DNA of 64,000 nucleotides from Chitinophaga flava (lineage in GTDB: Bacteria > Bacteroidota > Bacteroidia > Chitinophagales > Chitinophagaceae). A program made the position numbers and the translations under genes. Position 1 is the first letter of the stretch. The number at the start of each line of letters is the position of its first letter. The notes under the pieces are model-generated. The model searched no databases. It was not told where the DNA came from and was given only the letters and a program-made list of their open reading frames with translations. This document shows positions 54,554 through 63,002 of the stretch, one piece after another. The DNA lies in contig NZ_QFFJ01000002.1 in the NCBI RefSeq assembly GCF_003308995.1, forward strand, positions 2,418,001-2,482,000, read 5' to 3'.

Positions 54554-56719
54554 CTAATCGGCAAAACCAGGACCTTCAGCTGCCGGGTTGGGAGCCGGGG
54601 CTACGCTGCGTTGCAGCGCTTCCATGTCTACACCGCAGTTGCGGCAGGCCGTACTAAGCTGATCTTTGAATATGTTATCTGCTAACATGCCTGGCAATTT
54701 AGCTGCGGCTGTCAACAGCTTTGGCACCGGTTCCCAGGTATTGTTGGCAGAGAGATATTGCAGGAAGGGAAGTATACCTTCGGCAGTGGTCTGTTGCAGC
54801 ATCCGTTGTGTAAATACTGCTTCCAGCTGGTCATGCCATACCATGTGCAATAATTCATCCAGCTGTATCATATTGATATAACGACCTCTCTTTTCCAGCA
54901 GCTGCCATAGCCCTTCCCGGAGAATCTCAGCAGAAGGGTTGCTCTTCAGTATCAGCAGGTACCATTTGAATTTGGATTCATTGCCCAGGTCTGTATGAAG
55001 GAGCTGGTTCATGGCATAGCGACTCAGGTGTTCGTTGATGCCTGCTTTCACAGAAAGGAAACGGAGTATCTCCACATCGGAAACACCTTCCTGGTACAGT
55101 ACATTGCTGTTGGCAGGGTGGAGGGCTGCCAACAATACTTTGCCGGCCATTTCAGGATTATCATTATAGAAGAGCCATATATGCGGGAAGATACCATTCA
55201 GGTCGTGGGTTACGTCGGCTTTATGCAGCCATTGTTCCCAGTTGATCTGAGCCGCGCCGTTGTGGGCAATGGCTTTCTCCTGTACCTGCGTGCAGATGTG
55301 CAGCAGGTCCTGGGCTGTTTCATGGTCTGCGAGCCGGCTGAAGACTTCCACGGCTGCCTGTGGCAGTTGCGGGATACAGCTGATTTTCCGTGCGAGCAGC
55401 AGGCGTTGCTGATAGGGAAGGTCCTGTTGCAGTAGTGCAGGAGCTGCTGCTGCGATAGCCGTGGTATTGTCTGGTGTCAACGGTACCAGCAATAAACCTT
55501 GTACAGCCCAGGACCGGATGGCGGTAGAAGGAGCTTCCAGGGCACGGAGGTAAAAACGGTTCCATGCTTCGCCGGTGTTCATGGCGCTGGTGATGGCTTT
55601 CAGGATCACGGCTTTGCAGTCGTCGTGCTGTTCTTTTTCATAGGCGGCCATAAATTTGTCGAGCAGGGCGATTTTTTCAGCGACCTGTTTGCCGAGTATG
55701 TCATAGATGCTTATGGCGACTGTTGTCTGAATGTCCTGGTCCAGCAGTTGCCAGAGTGTATCAGACAATGTTTCGTTGCGGCTGGTGTAGGGTGCCAGCA
55801 GGTAGAGTAGTTGCTGTGCTACCTGTATATTTTTTTCCGTGAGCAGGCAGTTACCCAGGTAGGCGATATTATCAGGGGTAAGCGTGAGACTATACGCAAA
55901 TACCTGCATGGCGGCCTGTCTTACGGCAGGATCGGGATCTTCCCGGAGTGCTTGCAGCAGGATGGCTGTCACCTTCGTATGGCCGATACCGTGTACTGCC
56001 AGCAGCTGTATGCTCCATTTGCGGAGCGATGCGTTTTTATCGGATTGGATGAGGGTACACAGGGCTTCTTCAGGAACGATGGAGCGGTCTACACAATAGC
56101 GCAGTACCATTTCCTTGATCACGTCGGGTGTAGCCGGTTGCAGCTGTTGCACCAGTACTGCGGGTTCCAGCTTGTCGCGCAGCAGGAGACGGTTGAGCAG
56201 AACCAGCTTGTCGGTAGTATCTATCGTATACAGGATATCGAGATAGAAGGCCAGGTCCTCATCACTGATATGGGCGGGTATGAGCAGCCAGGAGAGTATT
56301 TGGCGTTGTACATCTGCATTATCCTGTTGCCGGTAAAAGTCAATCAGCTGGCGGCGTGCAGCAGGATGGGCCAGTGAAAGCCTGCCCAGTAAGGGTAGGA
56401 TGATATCGCGGGATTCATCCTGTTGAAGGGATGCCGACAGGAGGGTGATGAAGCCTTCCTTGTCGGGTATCTGCTGTAAGCCGTTGGCAACAAGACGTTG
56501 CAGCATATCGGCTTTCAGCTGTGTGTCTGTTTCATCAGCGATAAGGCTGATCCAGCGGGAGATGATGGCCGGATCATTGAGATAGTGGGCTGCCGATGAT
56601 AGCAGGGAGTATTTATTGTCTGTATCGGAGAATGGCACCATGTCGAGCATCAGGAGCGCCTGTTCGCTGCCGGCATTTCTCCTTGCTCTGATGGCTGTAA
56701 TAGTATTACTGAGGTCCAT
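54554..56719 (-). CDS. HEAT-repeat protein B
   Basis: 721 residues, helical throughout, with repeated units such as DPAVRQAAMQVFAYSLTLTP and STAIRSWAVQGLLLVPLTPD that match HEAT repeat spelling (PxxVRxxAxxxL). There is no signal peptide or enzyme motif; the end is low-complexity and proline/alanine-rich (APNPAAEGPGF). Its N-terminus (MDLSNTITAIRARRNAGSEQ) is basic. It follows protein C after 15 bp and precedes protein A by 42 bp. The three HEAT proteins differ in length and are diverged paralogues at most. Cytoplasmic; function unknown. Confidence 0.75.
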   Translation of the reverse strand: MDLSNTITAIRARRNAGSEQALLMLDMVPFSDTDNKYSLLSSAAHYLNDPAIISRWISLIADETDTQLKADMLQRLVANGLQQIPDKEGFITLLSASLQQDESRDIILPLLGRLSLAHPAARRQLIDFYRQQDNADVQRQILSWLLIPAHISDEDLAFYLDILYTIDTTDKLVLLNRLLLRDKLEPAVLVQQLQPATPDVIKEMVLRYCVDRSIVPEEALCTLIQSDKNASLRKWSIQLLAVHGIGHTKVTAILLQALREDPDPAVRQAAMQVFAYSLTLTPDNIAYLGNCLLTEKNIQVAQQLLYLLAPYTSRNETLSDTLWQLLDQDIQTTVAISIYDILGKQVAEKIALLDKFMAAYEKEQHDDCKAVILKAITSAMNTGEAWNRFYLRALEAPSTAIRSWAVQGLLLVPLTPDNTTAIAAAAPALLQQDLPYQQRLLLARKISCIPQLPQAAVEVFSRLADHETAQDLLHICTQVQEKAIAHNGAAQINWEQWLHKADVTHDLNGIFPHIWLFYNDNPEMAGKVLLAALHPANSNVLYQEGVSDVEILRFLSVKAGINEHLSRYAMNQLLHTDLGNESKFKWYLLILKSNPSAEILREGLWQLLEKRGRYINMIQLDELLHMVWHDQLEAVFTQRMLQQTTAEGILPFLQYLSANNTWEPVPKLLTAAAKLPGMLADNIFKDQLSTACRNCGVDMEALQRSVAPAPNPAAEGPGFAD

Positions 56720-56734
56720 ATTTTCAGTAGTTTA

Positions 56735-58369
56735 TCAGGAGGTTTTTAAAGTACCTGGTTTCAGGCCTGAGAGGGCGTCAGCCAGCATCTCCTGTTGTGA
56801 ATCGTCTAAAGGAAGTTTCATTGTAGCGTCCAGTGCTTTCTGTCTGGACAGGGTGTCTGCCAGTTCATTTTTGACAACGTTGATCAGGATATCAAACTTC
56901 TTGTCTACACCCGGGCGCAGATAGCCGTCGAGGCAGAGGCGTACCAGTTCGCGGTCGTTGTCGTACAGCAGTACGTCCTCCAGTGCGGGTGGTATCTGGG
57001 CATATATTTCCGCAGCATTGGCCAGAATGCCGGCGCAGGTGATACGGAAAGGAGAGCCGGGTTCTGTGAGCTCGGCACAGAAAACATCCACCAGCTGAGG
57101 ATGACGCGCTACAGACAAGGCTTTGATCTGATTGAACAGTACTTCCCGCAGTGTTTCGTTGTGTTCCCGGCGGAACAGCGCTATCACAGGCTCCAGCACT
57201 TTTTCCATGCTGATCTTACCGATCAGCAGTTGTAATACCCGCTGGCGCTGGCTGGTGTTGGGAAGTCCCTGTATACTCTGAAGGAGCAGCTGACTGATCT
57301 GTTCATCACGGCCGGCATAGGGAGCCAGCATATCTGTGAGCAGATCAAATTCATGGCTGGCAAATACACCGGGATGGCCTGAGAAAGCTGTTGCTACCTG
57401 TGTTCTTATTTCCGGGATGCGCATCACTGGTTTGAGCTGTTGTAACAGGGTAGCACGTACGCCTTCCGAACGGTCGGAGCCCAGCAGGGCGGCCATGGCG
57501 ATCAGTTGTTCGTTGGTGCGTTCGGGTAGTTCGGATTGCATACGTAGCGCCTGGCTACGGATACTTTCATCGCTGTCATTGGTGGCCGACCAGAAAAGCT
57601 GCAGGATGATTTCTTCTTTCCATGGTTTTATCCGGGAGAGGGCGTTAAGGGCTTCTGCCCGGGCATATGTTTCCGGATCGGTGCGCAGCACGGGTATGAT
57701 GACGTCTGCATATGCCGGTTCCAGGAGGCGGGCTCCTGCTAGCCTGCGCAGGATGCGGAAGCGTACTTCGCGGTCATTTTTTACATCGAGGTAAGGTTGT
57801 AAACCGGCGACCAGCAGCTGACTCCAGGAAGGGCATTTTTCTGCTATATCGAGGGCCTGCAGCTGCATCACCGTAGGGGCGTTCACGTTTTGCTGCAGGG
57901 CGGCAAGGGCTGTATCTTCTGAGATGGAGGGCAGGGAAGACAAGGTATCCTGAACGGCTATACGTTCTGCTTCACTCAGGGAGTCCTGTCCGGATAACGC
58001 TACAAAGAAGGCTGCCAGGCGCGGGTCCTGGTGGATACTTTCCTGAAGGCGGTATAACAGGGCAGTGCGGGTATCGCGGTCTTTTTCCTGGCGGTATACA
58101 TCCAGCAAAGCCTGAAAGAGCGCGCCGGTATCGGTAAAACGGGAGGTGTTTAACCCGGCGAGAAACTGCAGCAGCTGTGTTCTGGTTTCTTTGTCTTTGG
58201 TCAGGGGCAATACTTCCAGCAGGGCGGTGGTCACTTCAGGCACATGCAGGTTGCGGGAAGCCATCTGAATAATCTGTGCTTTAATAACCTGTTCGGAATG
58301 CGGGCTGCCCAATACTTTACGGATAAGCCCGGGCAAAGCCTGCTCAGGGCGTTGGGAGTTCTGGTCCAT
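56735..58369 (-). CDS. HEAT-repeat protein C (smallest of three)
   Basis: 544 residues, all helical, with HEAT-type units such as ETYARAEALNALSRIKPWKE, DESIRSQALRMQSELPERTN and SEGVRATLLQQLKPVMRIPE. It begins MDQNSQRPEQALPGLIRKVL with no export signal. It lies 21 bp after the Sm-like gene and 15 bp before protein B, so the whole set is one transcript. Such solenoids usually bind proteins or nucleic acid. No catalytic residue pattern was found, and I do not know a described system with this gene order. Confidence 0.75.
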   Translation of the reverse strand: MDQNSQRPEQALPGLIRKVLGSPHSEQVIKAQIIQMASRNLHVPEVTTALLEVLPLTKDKETRTQLLQFLAGLNTSRFTDTGALFQALLDVYRQEKDRDTRTALLYRLQESIHQDPRLAAFFVALSGQDSLSEAERIAVQDTLSSLPSISEDTALAALQQNVNAPTVMQLQALDIAEKCPSWSQLLVAGLQPYLDVKNDREVRFRILRRLAGARLLEPAYADVIIPVLRTDPETYARAEALNALSRIKPWKEEIILQLFWSATNDSDESIRSQALRMQSELPERTNEQLIAMAALLGSDRSEGVRATLLQQLKPVMRIPEIRTQVATAFSGHPGVFASHEFDLLTDMLAPYAGRDEQISQLLLQSIQGLPNTSQRQRVLQLLIGKISMEKVLEPVIALFRREHNETLREVLFNQIKALSVARHPQLVDVFCAELTEPGSPFRITCAGILANAAEIYAQIPPALEDVLLYDNDRELVRLCLDGYLRPGVDKKFDILINVVKNELADTLSRQKALDATMKLPLDDSQQEMLADALSGLKPGTLKTS

Positions 58370-58390
58370 GCTATCGTTTTTTCAAATGAA

Positions 58391-58588
58391 TCAATGGCCG
58401 GTGATGGCTTCAATTTTTTCCAGGGATATCAGTCCGCGTTTACCTTCTTCGGTCCTGATCTCTACATAATCAACATCAACATGGGTTACAATACCGCTGA
58501 GTGTGTGATGGGCCAGGAAGATACGGACGGGCAACTGCTCTGTTTTGCTACTCTCGAGCATGACAATGAATACATTCAAATTGGACAT
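58391..58588 (-). CDS. Sm-like small beta-barrel protein, first gene of the HEAT operon
   Basis: 65 residues. The segment VRIFLAHHTLSGIVTHVDVD followed by YVEIRTEEGKRGLISLEKI follows the Sm1 pattern (hydrophobic-G-x-V-x-x-V-D-x-x-x-V-x-I) and the short Sm2-like return. It is smaller than Hfq and lacks the Hfq YKHA motif. It may form a ring that binds RNA or protein, or serve as an SH3-like adaptor. As the first gene of an operon with three HEAT scaffolds it could be a subunit of the same complex. A promoter with a palindrome lies directly upstream. The fold assignment rests on pattern only. Confidence 0.6.
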   Translation of the reverse strand: MSNLNVFIVMLESSKTEQLPVRIFLAHHTLSGIVTHVDVDYVEIRTEEGKRGLISLEKIEAITGH

Positions 58589-58625
58589 ATGGTTAACATT
58601 TTTTTATGTTGTTTCCGGATGGCGG

Positions 58626-58656
58626 TAAATATAAGTATTTTCAGCGGTTGCAACCG
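58626..58656 (-). promoter_or_regulatory. Promoter and palindromic operator of the HEAT operon
   Basis: On the minus strand TTG (58651-58653), a 17-bp spacer and TATATTTA (58626-58633; 7 of 8 matches to TAnnTTTG) form a promoter about 40 bp before the first ATG. The -33 region lies inside a perfect 12-bp palindrome CGGTTGCAACCG (58645-58656), a likely operator for an unidentified dimeric regulator. Confidence 0.5.
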
Positions 58657-58681
58657 TTAATAAAAAAACGGGTAAATACCT

Positions 58682-58714
58682 TACCATTTTGATAAATACC
58701 CTACCATTTTGGTA
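58682..58714 (+). promoter_or_regulatory. Tandem palindromic enhancer sites upstream of the kinase/regulator operon
   Basis: TACCATTTTGATA (58682-58694) and TACCATTTTGGTA (58702-58714) are imperfect and perfect inverted repeats (TACCA...TGGTA) starting 20 bp apart, about two helical turns, as expected for two dimers of an enhancer-binding protein. Two sites of the same type occur before the porin gene at 63003-63034. The probable binder is the NtrC-type regulator at 60067. The sites also lie about 50 bp upstream of the HEAT operon start. Confidence 0.6.
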
Positions 58715-58802
58715 TACCCGGCAAATGGAAAGAGAGAAGGTACTTTTTTTAATGTATTGAAAATCAGTTTTTTGTTTTTAGAGGCTGCTATTTATAATGG
58801 AA

Positions 58803-58831
58803 TGGCATCTGTTTGGTGGCATGTTGGTTGA
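58803..58831 (+). promoter_or_regulatory. Sigma-54-type promoter of the kinase/regulator operon (two alternatives)
   Basis: Two overlapping candidates fit the -24/-12 pattern TGGCAC-N5-TTGC: TGGCATCTGTTTGGT (58803-58817) and TGGCATGTTGGTTGA (58817-58831). Both keep GG at -24 and G at -13. The second is the better match but leaves a leader of only about 10 nt; the first leaves about 24 nt and looks more like the porin promoter. Confidence 0.45.
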
Positions 58832-58852
58832 AAACTTATAATTTTTACTATC

Positions 58853-60043
58853 ATGCTACGGTTAAGAACAAAGCTGACCCTGGGTCTCATATTCCTGTTT
58901 GCCGTGACACTAGCGATCAGTATGCAGGGTATTTACCGTATATACCAGCTGGACCGTGATGCCCGGTTGATTCTCCAACAGAATCTGCATTCCATCGTTT
59001 ATTGTAACAATATGCTGCAGGCACTGGAAAAAGGGCCCGTAGATTTTGATATGTTGCAGCAGAACCTGGACCTGCAACAGCGCAACGTTACGGAACATGG
59101 GGAAGAAGCCCTCACCACCAAGGTGGCAGCACAGATGAAACAGCTGCAGACAGATCCCCGGAATGAAGCCCTGATCAAGTCATTGCGGCTAACGGTCATG
59201 CAGATAGCGGTGATCAACCAGGAAGCCATTGTCCATAAAAACAATGCGGCTTCCGCCTCGGCTTCCAGAACGATTCTGACTTTATCTGTCATTAGCCTCA
59301 TCCTGCTCAGCGTTTTCCTCATCTTTATTTTCAGCTTTCCGCAGATCATCACCCGTCCTATCAATCTGCTGGAAGCCGGTATCGGGCAGATCGCAGCCAG
59401 AAATTACAATGCGCGTATAGATCTGCAACCCGGTGATGAATTCGGGGAACTGGCAGCTGGAATCAATACGATGGCAGAGAAACTGCGCACCTATGAAACC
59501 AGCAACCTCGAAAAAATACGCTCCGAAAAAACAAGGATAGAAACCATCATCAACCTGATGAAGGATGCTATTATCGTATTCGATGATAAAAAAAATATCC
59601 TGTTTATGAACACGGTGGCCAAACGTATATGCGGCCCCGTTAAAACATCGAACCATCCGGTGCTGGACATGATCACCAGACATCCTGCCAATCAGGAGCT
59701 GAAAATCAACAATGGCGAACAAACGGCGACCTTCATCAAAGAGGTGATCAGTGTAAGCAATAATAATGATGTGATCGGTGAAGTGATTGTGCTGCGCGAT
59801 ATGAGTGCCATACAGGAACTGGCTGCCGCCAAAACAAAATTTATAGCAACGGCTTCCCATGAGCTGAAAACACCCATCGCTTCCATGCAGATGAGTCTTA
59901 ATCTGCTCGCTGACAGCCGGACAGGCCCACTGCTGCCCGCGCAGCAGGAACTGGTGAACAGCATCAGTGAAGACGTGGAAAGGATATTGAAGATCAGCAC
60001 AGGTATATTGGATATTACCGATGAACAGTTACAGGCTATCTGA
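58853..60043 (+). CDS. HAMP sensor histidine kinase lacking the ATPase domain
   Basis: 396 residues. A first membrane helix (about 8-28), a periplasmic helical domain, a second membrane helix (about 145-165), a HAMP linker (about 168-222), a PAS-like domain (about 228-325) and a HisKA phospho-acceptor domain with His336 in TASHELKTPIASMQMSLNLL. The protein ends 60 residues after that histidine, so the entire HATPase_c catalytic domain (N, G1, F and G2 boxes; normally about 110 residues) is missing. The stop lies 23 bp before the response-regulator ATG, leaving no room for it. Alone it cannot autophosphorylate; it may be a phosphatase, a dimer partner or a target of another kinase. Expressed from sigma-54-like sites. 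Confidence 0.85.
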   Translation: MLRLRTKLTLGLIFLFAVTLAISMQGIYRIYQLDRDARLILQQNLHSIVYCNNMLQALEKGPVDFDMLQQNLDLQQRNVTEHGEEALTTKVAAQMKQLQTDPRNEALIKSLRLTVMQIAVINQEAIVHKNNAASASASRTILTLSVISLILLSVFLIFIFSFPQIITRPINLLEAGIGQIAARNYNARIDLQPGDEFGELAAGINTMAEKLRTYETSNLEKIRSEKTRIETIINLMKDAIIVFDDKKNILFMNTVAKRICGPVKTSNHPVLDMITRHPANQELKINNGEQTATFIKEVISVSNNNDVIGEVIVLRDMSAIQELAAAKTKFIATASHELKTPIASMQMSLNLLADSRTGPLLPAQQELVNSISEDVERILKISTGILDITDEQLQAI

Positions 60044-60066
60044 CGCATTGTCAAATCACCCAAAAT

Positions 60067-61416
60067 ATGACAACCGGAACAATCTTAGTAGTGGAGGATG
60101 AAGAGAAACTTCGTCATCTGTTAAAACGTATTATCGTACTGGAAGGCTTTGCTGTACACGAATGCAGCAGTATGAAAACAGCCCGGCGTATCCTCGAAAC
60201 AACACCGGTGGATGTTATCCTCAGCGATGTAATGTTGCCGGATGGCAATGGTATAGACCTGGTATCCCATGTACAGGAACGGGGCCTGCAGGCCGCTACC
60301 ATCCTGCTGACGGCCTATGGTAATATTCCGGATAGTGTGCGGGCTATTAAACAGGGTGCTTTTGATTATATCACCAAAGGCAACGACAATGCAAGGATTA
60401 TTCCCTTGCTGTACCGTGCTCTCGAAAAGGTAGCATTGCAACGAAGGGTGCTGCAGCTGGAAGCCCGTGTGGGCAACCGCTATGCCGCTTTTAATGATAT
60501 CCTGGGTGCTGCTGCCGGTATCCGCGAAGCTAAACAACTGGCCGCGCAGGCTGCTCCCAGCGGGATTCCGGTGTTGTTACTCGGTGAAACGGGCACCGGA
60601 AAGGAAATGTTTGCACAGGCTATCCATCATGCCAGCACCCGGTCGGAGAAAGAATTTATTGCCATCAACTGCAGTGCCATCGGGAAGGATATCCTGGAAA
60701 GTGAATTGTTTGGTTATAAGGCAGGCGCTTTTACAGGTGCTTCCAGAAACAAAAGGGGCCTGATGGAAGAAGCCGATCAGGGCACGCTGTTCCTCGACGA
60801 GATCGGGGAGATGCCACTGGACCTGCAGGCCAAGCTGCTGCGGGTTTTGGAAACATCTTCGTTTATCAAAGTAGGGGATACCCGCGAAACAAAAGTGGAT
60901 ATCCGTATTATAGCAGCCACCAACAGAGACCTGGTAAAGGAAATAGCAGCCGGCCGTTTCCGGGAGGATCTTTATTACCGGCTGAATGTGTTTGCCATTA
61001 CCCTGCCGGCCTTACGGGAGCGGAAAGAAGACATACCGCTGTTTGCTGCTTATTTTATGCATTTGTTTGCCGGAAAAAGTGGAAGACAGGTGAACAGTAT
61101 GAACAGTGAATTTATTACCCAGCTGACTATGCACGATTGGCGCGGTAATATCCGTGAGTTAAAAAATGTAATAGAACGCGCCGTGATTGTGGCTTCCGGC
61201 ACAGAACTGACACCAGATACACTGCCGCTTGACATCCGTCTCCACAGGAGCCCGGTACATCAACCTGGCGCTTTTGATCTGGCTACTATGGAAAAACAAC
61301 ATATCCAGTGGGTGGTGCGGTATGCGGCGGGCAACAAGTCCAAAGCAGCCAGGCTATTGAATATTGGGTTGTCTACCCTCTACCGGAAAATGGAAGAATA
61401 CAGCCTGTCTTTTTAA
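60067..61416 (+). CDS. NtrC-family sigma-54-dependent response regulator
   Basis: 449 residues. A receiver domain (acidic pair Asp/Glu 10-12, phospho-acceptor Asp54, conserved lysine near 104) is followed by a sigma-54 AAA+ domain with Walker A GETGTGKE (173-180), the sigma-54 contact loop GAFTGA (220-225) and Walker B LFLDEIG (241-247), and a Fis-type helix-turn-helix at the C-terminus (NKSKAARLLNIGLSTLYRKM). It binds enhancers and opens sigma-54 promoters using ATP. It is co-transcribed with the truncated kinase. The palindromes 58682-58714 and 63003-63034 are its likely binding sites, implying autoregulation and control of the porin gene. Confidence 0.92.
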   Translation: MTTGTILVVEDEEKLRHLLKRIIVLEGFAVHECSSMKTARRILETTPVDVILSDVMLPDGNGIDLVSHVQERGLQAATILLTAYGNIPDSVRAIKQGAFDYITKGNDNARIIPLLYRALEKVALQRRVLQLEARVGNRYAAFNDILGAAAGIREAKQLAAQAAPSGIPVLLLGETGTGKEMFAQAIHHASTRSEKEFIAINCSAIGKDILESELFGYKAGAFTGASRNKRGLMEEADQGTLFLDEIGEMPLDLQAKLLRVLETSSFIKVGDTRETKVDIRIIAATNRDLVKEIAAGRFREDLYYRLNVFAITLPALRERKEDIPLFAAYFMHLFAGKSGRQVNSMNSEFITQLTMHDWRGNIRELKNVIERAVIVASGTELTPDTLPLDIRLHRSPVHQPGAFDLATMEKQHIQWVVRYAAGNKSKAARLLNIGLSTLYRKMEEYSLSF

Positions 61417-61434
61417 AACCCCGGGCATGTTCAT

Positions 61435-61492
61435 AAAAAGGGCGGCCTCTCTTTTGATGCGCACAGTTAGCTGTGGGAGACCACCCCTTTAT
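61435..61492. terminator. Bidirectional terminator between regulator and porin genes
   Basis: AAAGGGCGGCCTCTC (61437-61451 region) pairs imperfectly with GGGAGACCACCCCTTT (61475-61490), giving a long GC-rich stem flanked by A and T on the two sides. It lies between the convergent ends of the regulator gene (61416) and the porin gene (61500) and can serve both. Confidence 0.6.
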
Positions 61493-61499
61493 AACTTTA

Positions 61500-62846
61500 T
61501 CAGAATCGTACAATCAGGTCCATGGCCGTTGTAAACTGGTCTTTGCGCAGCCCGTTGTCATATGGGGTGGCATCGCTTTTCCAGGCACGTTCGTAACGGA
61601 CTTCAGGCCTTATCCTCACCAGATCATTGAAATGATGTACCCATCCGATGGTATGGCTGGTATACACCGTCGTATAGCCGGTACGGTTACCCTGCGGATC
61701 GTTTAGCATATCGTTGCGGATAGAAAGGTAATCCCTTTTGTGAGACAGCTGTATCTGGAAATAGTTGACCAGCCCTACTGCTGAAGCAATGCCGGGGATA
61801 GTGGCGCCCAGTCCGGTGCCCATGTACCATTTTTCTCCGGGCCCTTCTATAGCGGTGCCTCCTACGGCTGCTTCGTGCTGCCAGATATAATAGGCTTCAG
61901 TATGCATATGTACCCTGCTGCTGAAGCGGTGTCCCCATGTAGCGACCACCATTTGTAAATTGTCGTGTGCATTTTTGTAGTAACCTTTTCCCATGGAATT
62001 GATACCGCCGTAAAGTGCATTATTGTTATCACTGGAAACCCACCTGGCCATCAGCAGTCCGTTGGGACTGGCAGAATTGCTCCAGGGCGCCATATCATTA
62101 CCGGCATGTACGCCCGCAAAGAGCTGCCAGTGCGCGTTGAGGCGCAGCGCGGCATGTACGCCGGTAAACGTGTAGGGGTCTACGGTAAACATCAGGGAGT
62201 GGGAATAAAGATAGTTGTCAGGCGCCCATTGTGCTTCAATGTCAGCAGGTGAGATAAAGCGGCCCACCTTGATCAGGAGCCCTTCCGCCACGCGGGGCAG
62301 ATAAAGCATGGCATATACCTGGGTAGGATCATAACCATACAGGTTATTTTTTTGCAGCAGCTGGTCGCTGAAAATACCTTTTGCCAGCGTATACCGGTAA
62401 TCTGTGCCGTAAATATTGTCTACCACAAAGCCCCAGTCGGCATGTTCGCGCTGTACGGTGTTGGGCTGCCGCTCTATCCGCAAAATCAGCTGATCCAGCA
62501 CCACACTGTTGGGTACCAGGTTATAGGAAGTGGGAGCATTGGAACTACGGCTGGTGCTGAAGTTGCCGCCTACGTCTACCCAACCGTAAATTTTAATACG
62601 GCTTTTGTTGCCGGCCAATCCCAGTGCACGGGTCAGCGGATAATCCGGTGCGTCCGCCGGAATGCCCACCAATGGGCCACCTACCCATTCCCCGCTGGGA
62701 AAGGGAGGAGCTGAAAGTGGAGAAGGTAAACTTCTTCCGTTGGAACTGTCTACAGCTACAGGAGGCATTTTACGCATAGTGTCTTGTTGGGCAAATCCTT
62801 TTGATAATATCAACATCAGGACAAAGCAGGAAATAACATTTTTCAT
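61500..62846 (-). CDS. Outer-membrane beta-barrel porin, BBP2 type
   Basis: 448 residues. A signal peptide (MKNVISCFVLMLILSKGFAQ) precedes a proline-rich linker (SLPSPLSAPPFPSGEW), then a beta-barrel of the BBP2 porin family: SRIKIYGWVDVGGNFSTS, NSVVLDQLILRIERQPNTVQ, ADWGFVVDNIYGTDYRYT, VGRFISPADIEAQWAPDNYL and the terminal FTTAMDLIVRF. Proteins of this family form outer-membrane channels; substrates are mostly unknown, and some lie near potassium or nitrogen uptake genes. Here it converges with a sigma-54 regulator gene and its upstream region carries matching enhancer sites, so it is likely the main target of that regulator. Confidence 0.85.
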   Translation of the reverse strand: MKNVISCFVLMLILSKGFAQQDTMRKMPPVAVDSSNGRSLPSPLSAPPFPSGEWVGGPLVGIPADAPDYPLTRALGLAGNKSRIKIYGWVDVGGNFSTSRSSNAPTSYNLVPNSVVLDQLILRIERQPNTVQREHADWGFVVDNIYGTDYRYTLAKGIFSDQLLQKNNLYGYDPTQVYAMLYLPRVAEGLLIKVGRFISPADIEAQWAPDNYLYSHSLMFTVDPYTFTGVHAALRLNAHWQLFAGVHAGNDMAPWSNSASPNGLLMARWVSSDNNNALYGGINSMGKGYYKNAHDNLQMVVATWGHRFSSRVHMHTEAYYIWQHEAAVGGTAIEGPGEKWYMGTGLGATIPGIASAVGLVNYFQIQLSHKRDYLSIRNDMLNDPQGNRTGYTTVYTSHTIGWVHHFNDLVRIRPEVRYERAWKSDATPYDNGLRKDQFTTAMDLIVRF

Positions 62847-62885
62847 CTTGAAACAGAAATTGGTGAATTGAACGGCTTCCTGATA

Positions 62886-62900
62886 TCCAAAGATGTGCCC
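62886..62900 (-). promoter_or_regulatory. Sigma-54-type promoter of the porin gene
   Basis: On the minus strand GGGCACATCTTTGGA (62900 to 62886) matches TGGCAC-N5-TTGC with GG at -24 and G at -13. It predicts a start near 62874 and a 28-nt leader before the ATG at 62846. The -12 cytosine is replaced by A, as in the better kinase-operon candidate. Confidence 0.45.
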
Positions 62901-63002
62901 CGGGTAACAGACTTTTGGGCTATGCGCGTGAAATATTTGATGGTAAAGGTTTTGGGGAGATATTGTTTGGAGAGGGATGATGGGGAAGGAGTAGGACTAC
63001 CG

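Noticed and set aside
60030..60066. Frameshift hiding the ATPase domain of the kinase
   Set aside because: Only 23 bp lie between the kinase stop and the regulator start, and the regulator begins with a canonical receiver domain, so no displaced HATPase sequence exists here.
58853..62846. Part of a potassium (Kdp) locus
   Set aside because: A similar kinase/regulator/porin set may occur next to kdp genes in this phylum, but no kdpA, kdpB, kdpC or kdpD gene is in the window, so the link was not claimed.
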